Below, piece after piece: positions 18,139-27,683 of a stretch of 64,000 nucleotides of DNA. The position numbers and the translations under genes were made by a program. The stretch covers positions 1,736,001 through 1,800,000 of the forward strand of contig NZ_AP025516.1 in assembly GCF_023169885.1 (NCBI RefSeq), in the 5' to 3' direction. The notes under the pieces were generated by a model. The model made no database searches. It was not told the DNA's origin and worked only from the letters and a program-made list of their open reading frames with translations. This DNA comes from Desulfofustis limnaeus (GTDB lineage: Bacteria; Desulfobacterota; Desulfobulbia; Desulfobulbales; Desulfocapsaceae). Position 1 is the stretch's first letter. Each line of letters starts with the position of its first letter.

Positions 18139-18283
18139 CCCGTTTGCGAGACGGGCATAAAGACTCAGCTACCGATAGGTACACCTGAGTCGGACGCACC
18201 AAACTATTTATGTTTACAAAACAAAAGAGATAAGGTACTAAAAAAGGCTCTCCAGCGCTGCTGAATGAGCCGTTTCCGGCTCA
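18139..18283 (+). other. Hairpin cluster in the purM leader region
   Basis: The 285-base gap before purM holds no gene but has a run of perfect stems. CCCGT/ACGGG pairs at 18139-18155. GACTCAG/CTGAGTC pairs at 18162-18191, with an inner TACC/GGTA. TGAGCCG/CGGCTCA pairs at 18266-18283 around a TTTC loop. A TTTACA box near 18213 followed after 17 bases by TACTAA could be a weak promoter between the hairpins. It matches no riboswitch class I recognise. Confidence 0.4.
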
Positions 18284-18368
18284 CGGTTTTACCGGTCCCG
18301 TCGCCATTGATACCGACAAGCCTATACCGACCGAAAGTATTACGCAATCACCTTTTCTATTGAAGGAT

Positions 18369-19421
18369 ATGAGCGAGAAGAGATCCACCACGTACCGCGA
18401 TGCCGGTGTCGATATCGACCAGGGAAACGCCTTTGTGCAAGGTATCAAAAGCATCGTCGGCGCCACTCATCAACGCGGCGTCTTGAATGAATTGGGCGGT
18501 TTTGCCAGCTTCTTTTCCATCGACAAAAACAGCTATACGAACCCGGTACTGGTTTCCTCCACCGATGGGGTCGGCACCAAACTGGCCGTGGCCATTCGCT
18601 GCCGCAAACATGATACCATCGGTATCGACCTGGTTGCCATGTGCGTTAACGATATCGTGGTCAGCGGGGCCAAGCCGCTCTATTTTCTCGACTATTTTGC
18701 GGTGGGCAAGCTCGAACCGGAGGTCGGTATCGAGATCATCAAAGGGATCGCCGAAGGCTGTCGCCAGGCCAAATGTGCCCTGGTCGGAGGCGAGACGGCA
18801 GAGATGCCGGGTCTGTACCGGGCCGGCGACTATGATCTGGCCGGATTCGTCACCGGTATTGTCGATCGTGATGATATTATCGACGGCTCGGATATAAAGG
18901 TCGGCAATAAGATCATCGGTCTGGCTTCCAACGGCCTTCATGCAAACGGCTATTCGCTGGTGCGCAAAATCTGCTTCGACGACCTCGGCCTTGAGGTCAC
19001 CGATTTCGTCGGCCCACTAGGGGTGACTCTGGGTGAAGAATTGCTTCGACCAACCAGAATCTATGTGCAACCGGTCCTCAACGTCATCAAGAATTTCAAG
19101 ATAAACGGCATGGTCCACAACACCGGGGGAGGCTTCTATGACAACGTTCCCCGGGTGTTGCCGAATGGCTGCAAGGCAGTTATTAACCGCTCCGCCTGGC
19201 CGACACCGCCGATATTCGCCTTTCTCGCCGAGCAGGGCGGCGTCGCCGAAGCGGAAATGTTTCGGACCTTCAACATGGGGATCGGTTTCATGGTGATCGT
19301 CGACGAGCGATCGTTGAACGATGTCCTGCACCAATTCACTGCTTTGGGTGAGAGACCCTATTACATCGGCGAAGTAGCCTCATGCGCCGACGGGGAACCG
19401 CCGGTGGAACTGATCGGTTGA
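18369..19421 (+). CDS. purM: Phosphoribosylformylglycinamidine cyclo-ligase PurM
   Basis: The product has 350 residues from ATG 18369 (MSEKRSTTYRDAGVDIDQGN), which aligns with the usual PurM N-terminus. A TTG three codons earlier is the alternative. Diagnostic blocks are DGVGTKLAVAI, DTIGIDLVAMCVNDIVVSGAKPLYFLDYFA, GGETAEMPGLY and HNTGGGFYDNVPRVLP. PurM makes aminoimidazole ribonucleotide from FGAM and ATP, step 5 of purine synthesis. A rho-independent terminator follows 26 bases after the stop. The purD-purE fusion lies 24 kb away, so purine genes are scattered. Confidence 0.96.
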   Translation: MSEKRSTTYRDAGVDIDQGNAFVQGIKSIVGATHQRGVLNELGGFASFFSIDKNSYTNPVLVSSTDGVGTKLAVAIRCRKHDTIGIDLVAMCVNDIVVSGAKPLYFLDYFAVGKLEPEVGIEIIKGIAEGCRQAKCALVGGETAEMPGLYRAGDYDLAGFVTGIVDRDDIIDGSDIKVGNKIIGLASNGLHANGYSLVRKICFDDLGLEVTDFVGPLGVTLGEELLRPTRIYVQPVLNVIKNFKINGMVHNTGGGFYDNVPRVLPNGCKAVINRSAWPTPPIFAFLAEQGGVAEAEMFRTFNMGIGFMVIVDERSLNDVLHQFTALGERPYYIGEVASCADGEPPVELIG

Positions 19422-19447
19422 TCGACGCGTGACCGAAGCTCAAGCCG

Positions 19448-19478
19448 GGCTGCCTCTCGATCGGGGCAGCCTTTTTTT
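19448..19478 (+). terminator. Rho-independent terminator of purM
   Basis: GGCTGCC (19448-19454) pairs with GGCAGCC (19465-19471) across a 10-base loop, followed by seven T residues. It overlaps the last bases of the convergent mog-like gene. Confidence 0.9.
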
Positions 19479-20025
19479 ATTGCTTGGATAGGGTGGCGCA
19501 GTCGGCCGGGGAGCCCTTGATCTTGTCGAGGGCGTGCGGAAAGGCGGCCATGACGGCGGCGACGTTTTCCAGGGCAGCCTTGCGACTCCCCGGCAGGTTG
19601 ACAATCAGACTCTGGCCACGGATGCCGGCCCGGCCTCTGGACAGAACGGCTTGCGGTGTAATGGCCAGACTGGCAGCTCGCATGGCCTCGGCGATACCGG
19701 GAATTTCCCGATCGAAGAGTTGATCCATGGCCTCAGGGGTCACATCGCTCGGCGACACGCCGGTGCCGCCCGTGGTGAGTACCAGATCGGCACGGTCCCG
19801 GTCGATGGCCGTGGTGACCGCGGCTACGATAGCGGGGATGGCATCGGCAACCAGGGCATAATGGCAGAACCGATACCCTGCCGCCTCGAATAATTCCCTG
19901 AGAGCGGGACCGCTGGTGTCCTGCCTCTCACCCCGGACACCCTTGTCGCTCATGGTGATAACGGCAAACCGGTAACCCCCAGGGGGGCCACCGGTTTGCC
20001 CGGATTGATCAGGATTGCTCTGCAT
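19477..20025 (-). CDS. MoaB/Mog family molybdenum-cofactor protein
   Basis: The product has 182 residues from ATG 20025. Earlier in-frame codons lie in the end of the EF-G-like gene and were rejected. The MPT-binding signature is LVLTTGGTGVSPSDVTPEA, with GIAEAMRAASLAITPQAVLSRGRAGIRGQSLIVNLPGSRKA downstream. Mog adenylylates molybdopterin before metal insertion. Molybdenum or tungsten enzymes are expected in an anaerobe of this kind. The start overlaps the upstream gene by 17 bases, suggesting coupling to the EF-G-like gene. Confidence 0.88.
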   Translation of the reverse strand: MQSNPDQSGQTGGPPGGYRFAVITMSDKGVRGERQDTSGPALRELFEAAGYRFCHYALVADAIPAIVAAVTTAIDRDRADLVLTTGGTGVSPSDVTPEAMDQLFDREIPGIAEAMRAASLAITPQAVLSRGRAGIRGQSLIVNLPGSRKAALENVAAVMAAFPHALDKIKGSPADCATLSKQ

Positions 20026-22075
20026 TGCGTGCGGCAACGATCTTATCGGCAATCTGGGTGGGAACCTCTTCGTAATGTGAAAACTCGATGGAGAACGAGC
20101 CAAGACCGCCGGTCATGGAGGTCAACTCATTGGCGTAGGTCTGGATTTCCGCCATCGGTACCTGGGCGGTGATGATTTCTCCTTTGGGCGACGAATCCAT
20201 GCCCATGACCTTGCCGCGCCGGGAGTTGAGGTCACCCATGATATCGCCGACACTGTCCTTGTGAACGGTGATAACGATGGTCATGATCGGCTCCAGCAAT
20301 ACCAGTCCGGCCTCCGGTGCCGCCTTTTTGAAGGCCAGCGATCCGGCGATCTTGAACGCCATCTCCGAGGAGTCGACGGTGTGGTACGAGCCGTCATAGA
20401 GGACCACTTTGACGTCGGTGACCGGATATCCGGCCATGACTCCCTTCTCCATGGCTTCCACAATGCCCTTTTCAACGGCAGGGCGATATTGTTGCGGGAT
20501 GACGCCGCCGACAATGCTGTCCACGAATTCGAACTTGCCACCCGGGATCGGTGATATCTCGATCCAGCAGTCGCCGAACTGGCCACGGCCGCCGCTCTGT
20601 TTCTTGTGGCGCCCTTGAGCCTTGGCCGATCCTCGGATAGTCTCCATGTAGGGGATCTTGGGCAGGCTCAGCTCCATCTCGACCCCGAATTTCTTTTTGA
20701 TCCGGCTGCCGACCACCTCCAGGTGCACCTGGCTCATACCGGATACCAGCGTTTCCCCCGTCTGCTGTTGACGGGACATCTTCAAGCTCAGGTCTTCGTC
20801 GAGCATCTTGCTGATGGAGGAAAAGAGCTTTTCTTCCTCTCCTTTCTTGGCGCTTACCGCATAAGTGATGACCGGTGCCAGAGGTTCGGGCGTCGGCAGG
20901 ATGACCTGGCGATCAGCGGCACACAAGGTGTCTCCGGTGGTTGTTTCCTTCAGCTTGGCGACCGCGACGATCATCCCCGGTCCGGCACTGTCGACCGGGC
21001 GCTGCTCTTTTCCTTCGATCAGGAACAGGTGGCCGAAGCGCTCGCTGGTCTTCTTGCTGGCATTGAAAAAGGATTCACCGGCAAGCGTTCCGGAGAAGAC
21101 CCTGAAGATGGTCAGACGGCCGGCATACGGATCGGCCATGGTCTTGAACACCAGACCGGCGAACGGCGCATCGGCGACTGGTGGGCACTCAACCGCTTCT
21201 TCGCTGTTCGGTTTGTGACCGCTGCGTGCCTTGCCTGCGGAGGGCGCCGGAAGGAAGTCGTTGATCAGGTCGAGGACGGCCGCTGTCCCTTTATTGGCGG
21301 TCGAGCTGACGACCGACACCGGGGCCACCTCACCGGCGGCGACAGCCTTTCTCAGCCCAGCGAGCAGCTCATCTTCGCTTAACGCGCCTTCCTCCAGGAA
21401 TTTTTCGATCAATTCCTCGTCGGTTTCGGCGATACTTTCCATCAAAGACTCACGATACATGGCCACTTCGTCGGCCATGTCATCCGGTATCGTCGCTTCC
21501 TTGAGAGTACCCTTGCCGTCGCCATCGAAGAGGAAGGCTTTGCCGGTGACCAGGTCGACAACGCCGCGGAATTGATCTTCAGCGCCGATGGGCAGGTGGA
21601 CAATCACTGGGGATAGGGGCAGCTGCTCCTTGATCTGGTCGACCGTCTGCAGAAAATTGGCCCGCTCCCGATCCATATTGGTCACCACGATCATCGACGG
21701 CAGCGAGCGATCGGCGATCAGGTCGGCGAATTTGCGGGTTTGACCCCGCACGCCGAGTACGGCACCGATCACGAAGAGGGCGCTGTCGCAGACGTGGGCG
21801 GCAAAAATCGTCTCGTTGAAAAAAGAATCCTCACCGGGGGTATCGATCAGGTAAATGTCGTGCTTTTTCCATTTGTAATTGTTGAACGAGGAGCTGATGG
21901 TGATCTTGCGATTGGCCTCTTCATCATCGTAATCCATGGTTGAGGTCCCATCATCGATCTTGCCCAGTCGGTTGTTTTTGCCAGCAGTATACAACATGGC
22001 CTCAGCCAGGGAAGTCTTGCCGCTATTGCCGTGTCCTATCAGAGCTATGTTCCTGACCATCGCTGTATCCTGCAT
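20009..22075 (-). CDS. Elongation factor G-like GTPase (EF-G paralogue)
   Basis: The product has 688 residues with an EF-G domain order. The GTPase domain has P-loop GHGNSGKTS, DTPGE in place of the usual DTPGH, and TNMD as the base-specificity motif. It is followed by translation-factor domains II to V. The effector loop reads RKITISSS instead of RGITI, and the Gly-His switch is altered. These changes mark the divergent EF-G-like (FusA2-type) family rather than housekeeping EF-G, and the function of that group is unclear. It is divergent from murJ across 287 bases. Confidence 0.85.
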   Translation of the reverse strand: MQDTAMVRNIALIGHGNSGKTSLAEAMLYTAGKNNRLGKIDDGTSTMDYDDEEANRKITISSSFNNYKWKKHDIYLIDTPGEDSFFNETIFAAHVCDSALFVIGAVLGVRGQTRKFADLIADRSLPSMIVVTNMDRERANFLQTVDQIKEQLPLSPVIVHLPIGAEDQFRGVVDLVTGKAFLFDGDGKGTLKEATIPDDMADEVAMYRESLMESIAETDEELIEKFLEEGALSEDELLAGLRKAVAAGEVAPVSVVSSTANKGTAAVLDLINDFLPAPSAGKARSGHKPNSEEAVECPPVADAPFAGLVFKTMADPYAGRLTIFRVFSGTLAGESFFNASKKTSERFGHLFLIEGKEQRPVDSAGPGMIVAVAKLKETTTGDTLCAADRQVILPTPEPLAPVITYAVSAKKGEEEKLFSSISKMLDEDLSLKMSRQQQTGETLVSGMSQVHLEVVGSRIKKKFGVEMELSLPKIPYMETIRGSAKAQGRHKKQSGGRGQFGDCWIEISPIPGGKFEFVDSIVGGVIPQQYRPAVEKGIVEAMEKGVMAGYPVTDVKVVLYDGSYHTVDSSEMAFKIAGSLAFKKAAPEAGLVLLEPIMTIVITVHKDSVGDIMGDLNSRRGKVMGMDSSPKGEIITAQVPMAEIQTYANELTSMTGGLGSFSIEFSHYEEVPTQIADKIVAARNAEQS

Positions 22076-22362
22076 CTGTTTCTCCTCACATTCTCTTGTT
22101 GAAAATCATGATAAGCTCATCGGTTGAGCTAGATGCTCGTTCCTGCGTGGGCGCTTCAGCGACCCCCACCATATATTCAATTCAAACTCGATAAAGTCAA
22201 GCTTCATTGAGGCGTACCTGCTAAATCATCGATGACGTGGGGGCGATTCCAAAATGACCGGGGAGTAAAAGAGGTTTTCCTGGAAAATGAGGCGGGAAGC
22301 GGGTAATCTGCAGCGGCTGTCGCAGGGTGTTGTCCCATTTTTTCCTTTTACCGTCACCTGCC

Positions 22363-23970
22363 GTGAGCAAGAGCGAAGACCCCTCCTCCGGATTGGCCAA
22401 ATCCGCCGCCACCGTTTCCATCGCCATTCTCCTGAGCAGAGTGCTTGGGCTGGTACGTGAACAGGTGTTTGCCGTCTTTTTCGGGGCGGGTTATGCCTAT
22501 GACGCTTTCGTGGTTGCCTTTCGCATCCCCAACCTACTTCGCGATCTGTTTGGCGAAGGGGCCCTCTCCGCGGCCTTTGTGGCGGTCTTCTCGGATTATA
22601 ATGCCAATCGCAGCGCCCAGGAGACCTGGCGCCTGGCGTCGCGGGTCCTCTGTTTCTTCGCCATTGCCCTCTCCGTGCTGGTTCTGCTCGGCTGTTTATT
22701 CGCCGAGCAGATCGTATCGGTCCTTGCCCCGGATTTCGGCATCGTCCCCGGCAAGCTGGCCCTGACCGAGACGATGACGGTTATCATGATGCCCTTCCTG
22801 CTCTTCATCTCTCTGGCCGCCGTGGTGATGGGCATGCTCAACACGAAGGGACGGTTTTTTGTTCCTGCCTTGGCATCGAGCTTCTTCAATCTCGGCTCGA
22901 TCATCGGCGGGGTCTCGCTCGCCTACCTGCTTCCCCATTACGGTTACCAGCCCATCATCGGTATGGCTTTCGGCACTCTCATCGGCGGTTTGTTGCAGTT
23001 GACCATTCAACTGCCGGCTCTGAGAAAGACCGGCTTTCGTTTCTCCCCGACGCTGCAGTTTAACGACCCCGGCCTGATCAGGATTCTCAAGTTGATGATC
23101 CCTGCCACCATCGGGCTCTCAGCCACCCAGATCAACATCTTCATCAATACCAACTTTGCCGCATCGTGCATCGAAGGCTCGGTTTCCTGGCTCAATTACG
23201 CCTTCCGGCTGGTGCAGCTGCCCATCGGCCTCTTCGGTGTGGCCATTTCCATAGCCGCCCTGCCGCTGTTGGCACGTCACGCCTCACAGGGAAAACAGGT
23301 GGAGTTGCGACGCACTTTCGTCTCCTCGCTGACCCTGGTGTTCATGCTGACGATTCCGGCGACGGTCGGTTTGGTCATCCTCGCTGAACCGATCATCGCC
23401 ATCCTTTTTGAGCATGGGGCCTTTACCGCCCTGGATACGAAAGCAACCGCGATTGCTCTGTCTCTCTATGCGGTGGGACTGTTCGCCTACTCGGCCAACA
23501 AGGTGATCGTTCCCGTCTACTACGCCATCAACGCCACCCGCTACCCGGTGATGGCAAGTTTTGCTGCCATTGCGGTCAATATCAGCATCATCCTCTTGAC
23601 CATCGACCACTTCCAGCACCGGGCCATCGCCTTCTCCACGTCGATCACCATGATCGTCAATTTCCTCTTTCTGGCGTTGATCCTGTATTGGAAGCTGGGC
23701 GGTTACCCGCTGGGCTATCTGGTTACAAACACCCTCAAGATAGCCGTTGCCGCAGTGGTGATGGGCGGTGTCTTGTATGCATGCGACGCGATCGCCACCC
23801 CCTTTGCCGGGCAGTACTCGCTAATCGTGCAGATTGTCACGCTGTTGGCCTTGATCGCCGGCGCCGCCCTCTTTTACGTGGGCCTGCTGCGCCTGTTCAA
23901 CATCCCGGAATTGGCTACCATGCTCGACAGCGCCCAGCGGCTGTGGCTGCGGCTCACCGGCCGACGCTAA
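22363..23970 (+). CDS. murJ: Lipid II flippase MurJ
   Basis: The product is about 535 residues with 14 predicted transmembrane helices. Its N-terminal block LAKSAATVSIAILLSRVLGLVREQVFAVFFGAGYAYDAFVVAFRIPNLLRDLFGEGALSAAFV contains the essential Arg residues of MurJ. MurJ flips lipid II across the inner membrane for peptidoglycan synthesis. GTG 22363 gives an N-terminus of family length; a GTG at 22327 is possible, and neither has a clear ribosome-binding site. It converges on the phasin-like gene with only 4 bases between stops. Confidence 0.93.
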   Translation: MSKSEDPSSGLAKSAATVSIAILLSRVLGLVREQVFAVFFGAGYAYDAFVVAFRIPNLLRDLFGEGALSAAFVAVFSDYNANRSAQETWRLASRVLCFFAIALSVLVLLGCLFAEQIVSVLAPDFGIVPGKLALTETMTVIMMPFLLFISLAAVVMGMLNTKGRFFVPALASSFFNLGSIIGGVSLAYLLPHYGYQPIIGMAFGTLIGGLLQLTIQLPALRKTGFRFSPTLQFNDPGLIRILKLMIPATIGLSATQINIFINTNFAASCIEGSVSWLNYAFRLVQLPIGLFGVAISIAALPLLARHASQGKQVELRRTFVSSLTLVFMLTIPATVGLVILAEPIIAILFEHGAFTALDTKATAIALSLYAVGLFAYSANKVIVPVYYAINATRYPVMASFAAIAVNISIILLTIDHFQHRAIAFSTSITMIVNFLFLALILYWKLGGYPLGYLVTNTLKIAVAAVVMGGVLYACDAIATPFAGQYSLIVQIVTLLALIAGAALFYVGLLRLFNIPELATMLDSAQRLWLRLTGRR

Positions 23971-23974
23971 GTCC

Positions 23975-24283
23975 TTACTTTTTTTCCATCGTTCCTAGTT
24001 TGTTTTTTATATCATCAAGCTCCGTCCGGATTGCGGCCAGGTCCTTTTTCGAGGCAAGATCCATCTTTTCCAGCAATGCCTGCACCTGCTCCTCAATCTG
24101 TTTCGTCAATTCCTGACGCGACTCCTCGGATTTTTTCAACAAGTCATCGACGAGTCGCTCACCCTCCTTCTCGGAGAGTTTCCCTTTATCCATGAAATCA
24201 CGGGCGATTTCCTCAACTTTGTCTTTGCTCAAACTCAACATGCCGATACCGGTGAACATTGCCTTCTTGATGAGATCGATCAT
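23975..24283 (-). CDS. Phasin-like coiled-coil protein
   Basis: This 102-residue protein has a short hydrophobic start (MIDLIKKAMFTGIGMLSLSKDKVEE) and is otherwise helical and charged with heptads (LVDDLLKKSEESRQELTKQIEEQVQALLEKMDL, then LDDIKNKL). This is the pattern of proteins called polyhydroxyalkanoate synthesis regulator phasin. No PHA synthase is in the window, so a link to PHA is not shown. It lies 4 bases downstream of the dihydrouridine synthase gene and is probably co-transcribed. Confidence 0.72.
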   Translation of the reverse strand: MIDLIKKAMFTGIGMLSLSKDKVEEIARDFMDKGKLSEKEGERLVDDLLKKSEESRQELTKQIEEQVQALLEKMDLASKKDLAAIRTELDDIKNKLGTMEKK

Positions 24284-24287
24284 CGGG

Positions 24288-25280
24288 TCAAACCTCCTCT
24301 GTTAATGATTGATTATCTGATTGTTCAAAGAAGACCGCTGCCCTCGTTCGTGCTTCTTTCATGCTTCCGCTGCTCTGGATGGTACTGGCTAAACTGTGGC
24401 CAAAGGGCAGAGAGGCTGCGAAATGATGGGTGAACTGTTTCAGCCGTCCCAATCTCCTCTCGGGAGGAAAACGTGCCATGAGCAGGTCGATGTAGGTAAA
24501 ATATAGCTGCTCAGGCGAAGAGTATGCAAGCGGCGATTTATGACCGTAGATGTCGCGAGCGATAGCAGAAATCAACCAGGGCCATTGCACCGCCCCTCTC
24601 CCGATCATCAGACCGTCGGCACCGGACAAGGTGAGGCAGTCTCTCGCATCTTGAACCGTGAAGATCCCTCCATTGGCAAAAAACGGTATGGAGAGTCTTT
24701 GAGGCAATACGTCGAGCAGCTGCCAGCGAGGTTTACGGCAGAATTTCTCACCGGCCAAGCGAGCATGCACGACAATCAGGTCTACGCCCTGCTCTTCCAG
24801 CATTCGGCAGGTCAGAAGAAGCGCGGCTGGATCGGCGGTAGGGCCGATTCGTATTTTAACACTCAACGGCAGTGTGGTGCTGGTGCGGATGCGGCGTAGA
24901 ACAGGCATTAGCCGATCGGGTCGCTCCAGCAGATACCGTCCCGCCCCCATTTTTCTCAGTTGCGGCGCGGGGCAGCCGAGGTTGAGATCGATGCCCTGGC
25001 CATTCAGTTCTTCGATTTTTCTGACAGCCGCGACAAGATCCGTGTCTTCGTTTGCCCATATCTGATAAAAGAGCGGGAATTCCAGGCTGCTCCGTATCAA
25101 TCCGGGAGTCAAGTCGGCATTTTCGGCAGGGAGCCGTTTGGCGCTCAACATCTCCGAATAGAGAAGTCCGACGCCGCCAAGCTCCACCAGCAACGAACGA
25201 AAGACCGAGTGAGTCAGTCCGACCATGGGAGCCAGGGCGAGCGGCGGATCTATTGAGAGGTTGTGGATCCTCAGTGCCAT
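24288..25280 (-). CDS. tRNA-dihydrouridine synthase (Dus family)
   Basis: This 330-residue TIM-barrel flavoenzyme has LALAPMVGLTHSVFR at the N-terminus, the catalytic region LNLGCPAPQLRKMGAGRYLL (active-site Cys), VKIRIG, and ADGLMIGRGAVQWPWL for FMN phosphate binding. Dus enzymes reduce specific uridines in tRNA with NADPH. Which of DusA, B or C it matches cannot be told by eye, but the short C-terminal helical domain suggests the B type. It is 66 bases downstream of the HEAT/PilZ gene. Confidence 0.9.
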   Translation of the reverse strand: MALRIHNLSIDPPLALAPMVGLTHSVFRSLLVELGGVGLLYSEMLSAKRLPAENADLTPGLIRSSLEFPLFYQIWANEDTDLVAAVRKIEELNGQGIDLNLGCPAPQLRKMGAGRYLLERPDRLMPVLRRIRTSTTLPLSVKIRIGPTADPAALLLTCRMLEEQGVDLIVVHARLAGEKFCRKPRWQLLDVLPQRLSIPFFANGGIFTVQDARDCLTLSGADGLMIGRGAVQWPWLISAIARDIYGHKSPLAYSSPEQLYFTYIDLLMARFPPERRLGRLKQFTHHFAASLPFGHSLASTIQSSGSMKEARTRAAVFFEQSDNQSLTEEV

Positions 25281-25346
25281 TTCACCGATTCCTCACTTCC
25301 AGGTCTTTTCTCTGCCGTCTGATAACGTGGGGCGACCCAGCTGATG

Positions 25347-27683
25347 TTACATGTTGAGATTGACCACCCGACTGACGTCAGGCGGGTCCATGTGGCGGTA
25401 GAAGCGGACATGAATGGTGAAATGCTGGGGTTTATCCTCTCTTCTCTGGATACCGACGATGGCTCCAAAGCATTTGAGAAGGTCGCCGTCAGCAAAGGCC
25501 AGCTCCGATACGATCTGTCGGCCGAGAAGCAGTCTGGCATTTTCGGGACTGGAAATGTGGATGGAAAAACAGAGCCCACCGCAGGAAATATCAAGCAGTT
25601 CTCCTCGGAATTTTCTCTTGCCGGCATTGCCGTAGGGATCGAGCAGAAGATTTTCCAGAAAAATGGAAACACCATAGCGTGGGAATTCTCGACGGTCGGC
25701 CCCTGCCATCTTCAGCAGGTCCGGGACGGTATCGTATCGGGAGCAATAGCTGAAGAGTTTTCCCGCCATGTCCGGGAATACCGCCCGCAGCGTCACGTAT
25801 TGTTCGTAGGTCAGTACATGGACCTGGGTTTCGATCTGGGCCGCCAGTGTTACCGTCCATACCGATGCTGAGAAAAACTGTTTGGCCCCGATGACTTCCC
25901 CCGGCCGAAACCGTTTTAAAAACGTCTCTCGGCCGCCGCACACACAGGACATGCGAACCAGGCCGCTGTTCACGAAATAGAGGCTCGGGTCGGTCTCGCC
26001 GGCCCGCACCACCAGTTCATCGGCCCTGTAGATTTCTTGTTTCATGGCAAAATACAGGGCGTTGAACTCCTCGGTCGTCATCTGCTCGTAGAGTTCGCTC
26101 CAAACGGCAATGTGGTGGTTACTCAGGGACGAGCTCTTCTCCTCCTCGATGATCTCGCCCAATCTGATCACCTCGGACAGCGCCAGCGGATTGATCTCCA
26201 GCAATTTCTCGCGCAACAACTCGGCCGACGCGAAATCTTTGTCACGTGCTGCGGTCACGGCGTTGGCAAACAATTTCTGACCAGCCCGCTCCAAGTCTCC
26301 TTGCGCCACCAGTTCCTTGATGCTTCTTTCGATCGTGCGGATTGAACCCGATTTCTCCCCGGCGGGGAAGAGGTACTCATCCTCCCGGCCGGCGAGCATT
26401 CCTCCTTTTGCTTGATCTTCATGGCGAAAACGCGGCTCGAGAACCAGCAGGGTATCGCTGGCCGCCACAATGACCGGATCAGCGGGGCCGGCATGCAGTT
26501 GTCGCTCCTCGATCAGTTCCTTGAGGGCCGGTATGACTTCCCGTGCGGCACAGAATTTAAACGAAATGCACAGCTTGACCAGCATCTCGATATAGGTTTC
26601 GCGATCAAACTGATCCCTTGCTTTGAGCAGGTCGAGCAAGGCCCGGGCGACATCTTCTCCACCCATTTGACTCAACTGCATGATGATCTGCATCTTCAGT
26701 TCGTCATGCACGAGCGGCAGCGCTTCGATCAAATGGCTTTTGAGTCTGTTGCCGCTGATCTTGACCATACAGCTCAACACCTGCTGTTGTACCCGTAAAT
26801 CATTATAGCTGAGATATGGTTTGACGATGGTGAATAAAGAACCGTTGTTCAGTTCGGAAATAATGAAGACGATGTTGCGAATGACATACCACGGCGGTTT
26901 TTTTTCCAGACACTCAGCGAGAACCGGGACGGCGACGCTGCCGGAACCGGGTATCAGTTTGATCAACTGCAGGCGCTCTTCCTTGTTTTGCGAATGCATC
27001 AAACGATTGAGCAGATAGATAACGGAGCGGCGTCCGAGGTTGACGAGAATGGCTTCCGACGTAAGCTTTCTGGGACTCTTGTCCTGCAGATAACAGTCGA
27101 CAAGGTCTTCCAGAACCGGTTTCGTGGCCAGACTCTCGAGCAATTTGGTCACCATGCCCCGTATCGTGCTGTTTCTTTGGATGACACCTTCTTGAATATG
27201 GTGCAGGGTAACCAGCAATTGTTCGACCGCCGACCACCACCTGGGGGTGGCCAGAAACTTCTGAGCATGCCGATGCACGTGACTGCAGGCCAGTCCGAAA
27301 CCACTGATGAACGTCTGCTCACATGCGAGCCATGAACTCAGCGGTTCAAAGGTGAGCAACTGGAGTTCGAGGTCGTTACTGGCATCAAACGCCCCGGCCC
27401 CTCGACAAAGGGCTTCAACCGCATGCTCCCGACGTCGCTCGTCCGGGTCGCATACCAGGCTGCCCACGACCGTGAGCGATTCTCTGACAATGTGCTGATC
27501 GCCGCCCTTGTAACAATGCAGGAGGAAGGCCCCGAAACCGGCGCGGAAATCACTGTTTTCCAGGACACCGAGGTCACCGGCCAGCAGCCGCTGCACCTCT
27601 TGCCCGATCTGGCCCCGCTTTTTTTCTTGTTCCGCTTCCAGCACTACCTGCCTGGCTTTTTCCAGGGCTCGTTGCTGTCTCAT
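25347..27683 (-). CDS. HEAT-repeat / cyclic-nucleotide-binding-like / PilZ protein
   Basis: The product has 778 residues and no obvious signal or membrane segment. Residues about 90-450 are HEAT-like helical repeats (GRRSVIYLLNRLMHSQNKEERLQLIKLIP and similar). Residues about 525-650 form a CAP-family cyclic-nucleotide-binding domain, but the phosphate cassette reads PGEVIGAKQFFSASVWTVTLAA without the usual Arg, so it may not bind cNMP. Residues about 663-770 are a PilZ domain with RREFPRYGVS and DISCGGLCF, the c-di-GMP-binding signature. It is probably a cytoplasmic second-messenger effector. The partner is unknown. Confidence 0.83.
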   Translation of the reverse strand: MRQQRALEKARQVVLEAEQEKKRGQIGQEVQRLLAGDLGVLENSDFRAGFGAFLLHCYKGGDQHIVRESLTVVGSLVCDPDERRREHAVEALCRGAGAFDASNDLELQLLTFEPLSSWLACEQTFISGFGLACSHVHRHAQKFLATPRWWSAVEQLLVTLHHIQEGVIQRNSTIRGMVTKLLESLATKPVLEDLVDCYLQDKSPRKLTSEAILVNLGRRSVIYLLNRLMHSQNKEERLQLIKLIPGSGSVAVPVLAECLEKKPPWYVIRNIVFIISELNNGSLFTIVKPYLSYNDLRVQQQVLSCMVKISGNRLKSHLIEALPLVHDELKMQIIMQLSQMGGEDVARALLDLLKARDQFDRETYIEMLVKLCISFKFCAAREVIPALKELIEERQLHAGPADPVIVAASDTLLVLEPRFRHEDQAKGGMLAGREDEYLFPAGEKSGSIRTIERSIKELVAQGDLERAGQKLFANAVTAARDKDFASAELLREKLLEINPLALSEVIRLGEIIEEEKSSSLSNHHIAVWSELYEQMTTEEFNALYFAMKQEIYRADELVVRAGETDPSLYFVNSGLVRMSCVCGGRETFLKRFRPGEVIGAKQFFSASVWTVTLAAQIETQVHVLTYEQYVTLRAVFPDMAGKLFSYCSRYDTVPDLLKMAGADRREFPRYGVSIFLENLLLDPYGNAGKRKFRGELLDISCGGLCFSIHISSPENARLLLGRQIVSELAFADGDLLKCFGAIVGIQRREDKPQHFTIHVRFYRHMDPPDVSRVVNLNM

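Noticed and set aside
18084-18368. Known purine or ZTP riboswitch before purM
   Set aside because: The stems do not show the conserved loop sequences of those classes; kept only as an unassigned structured region.
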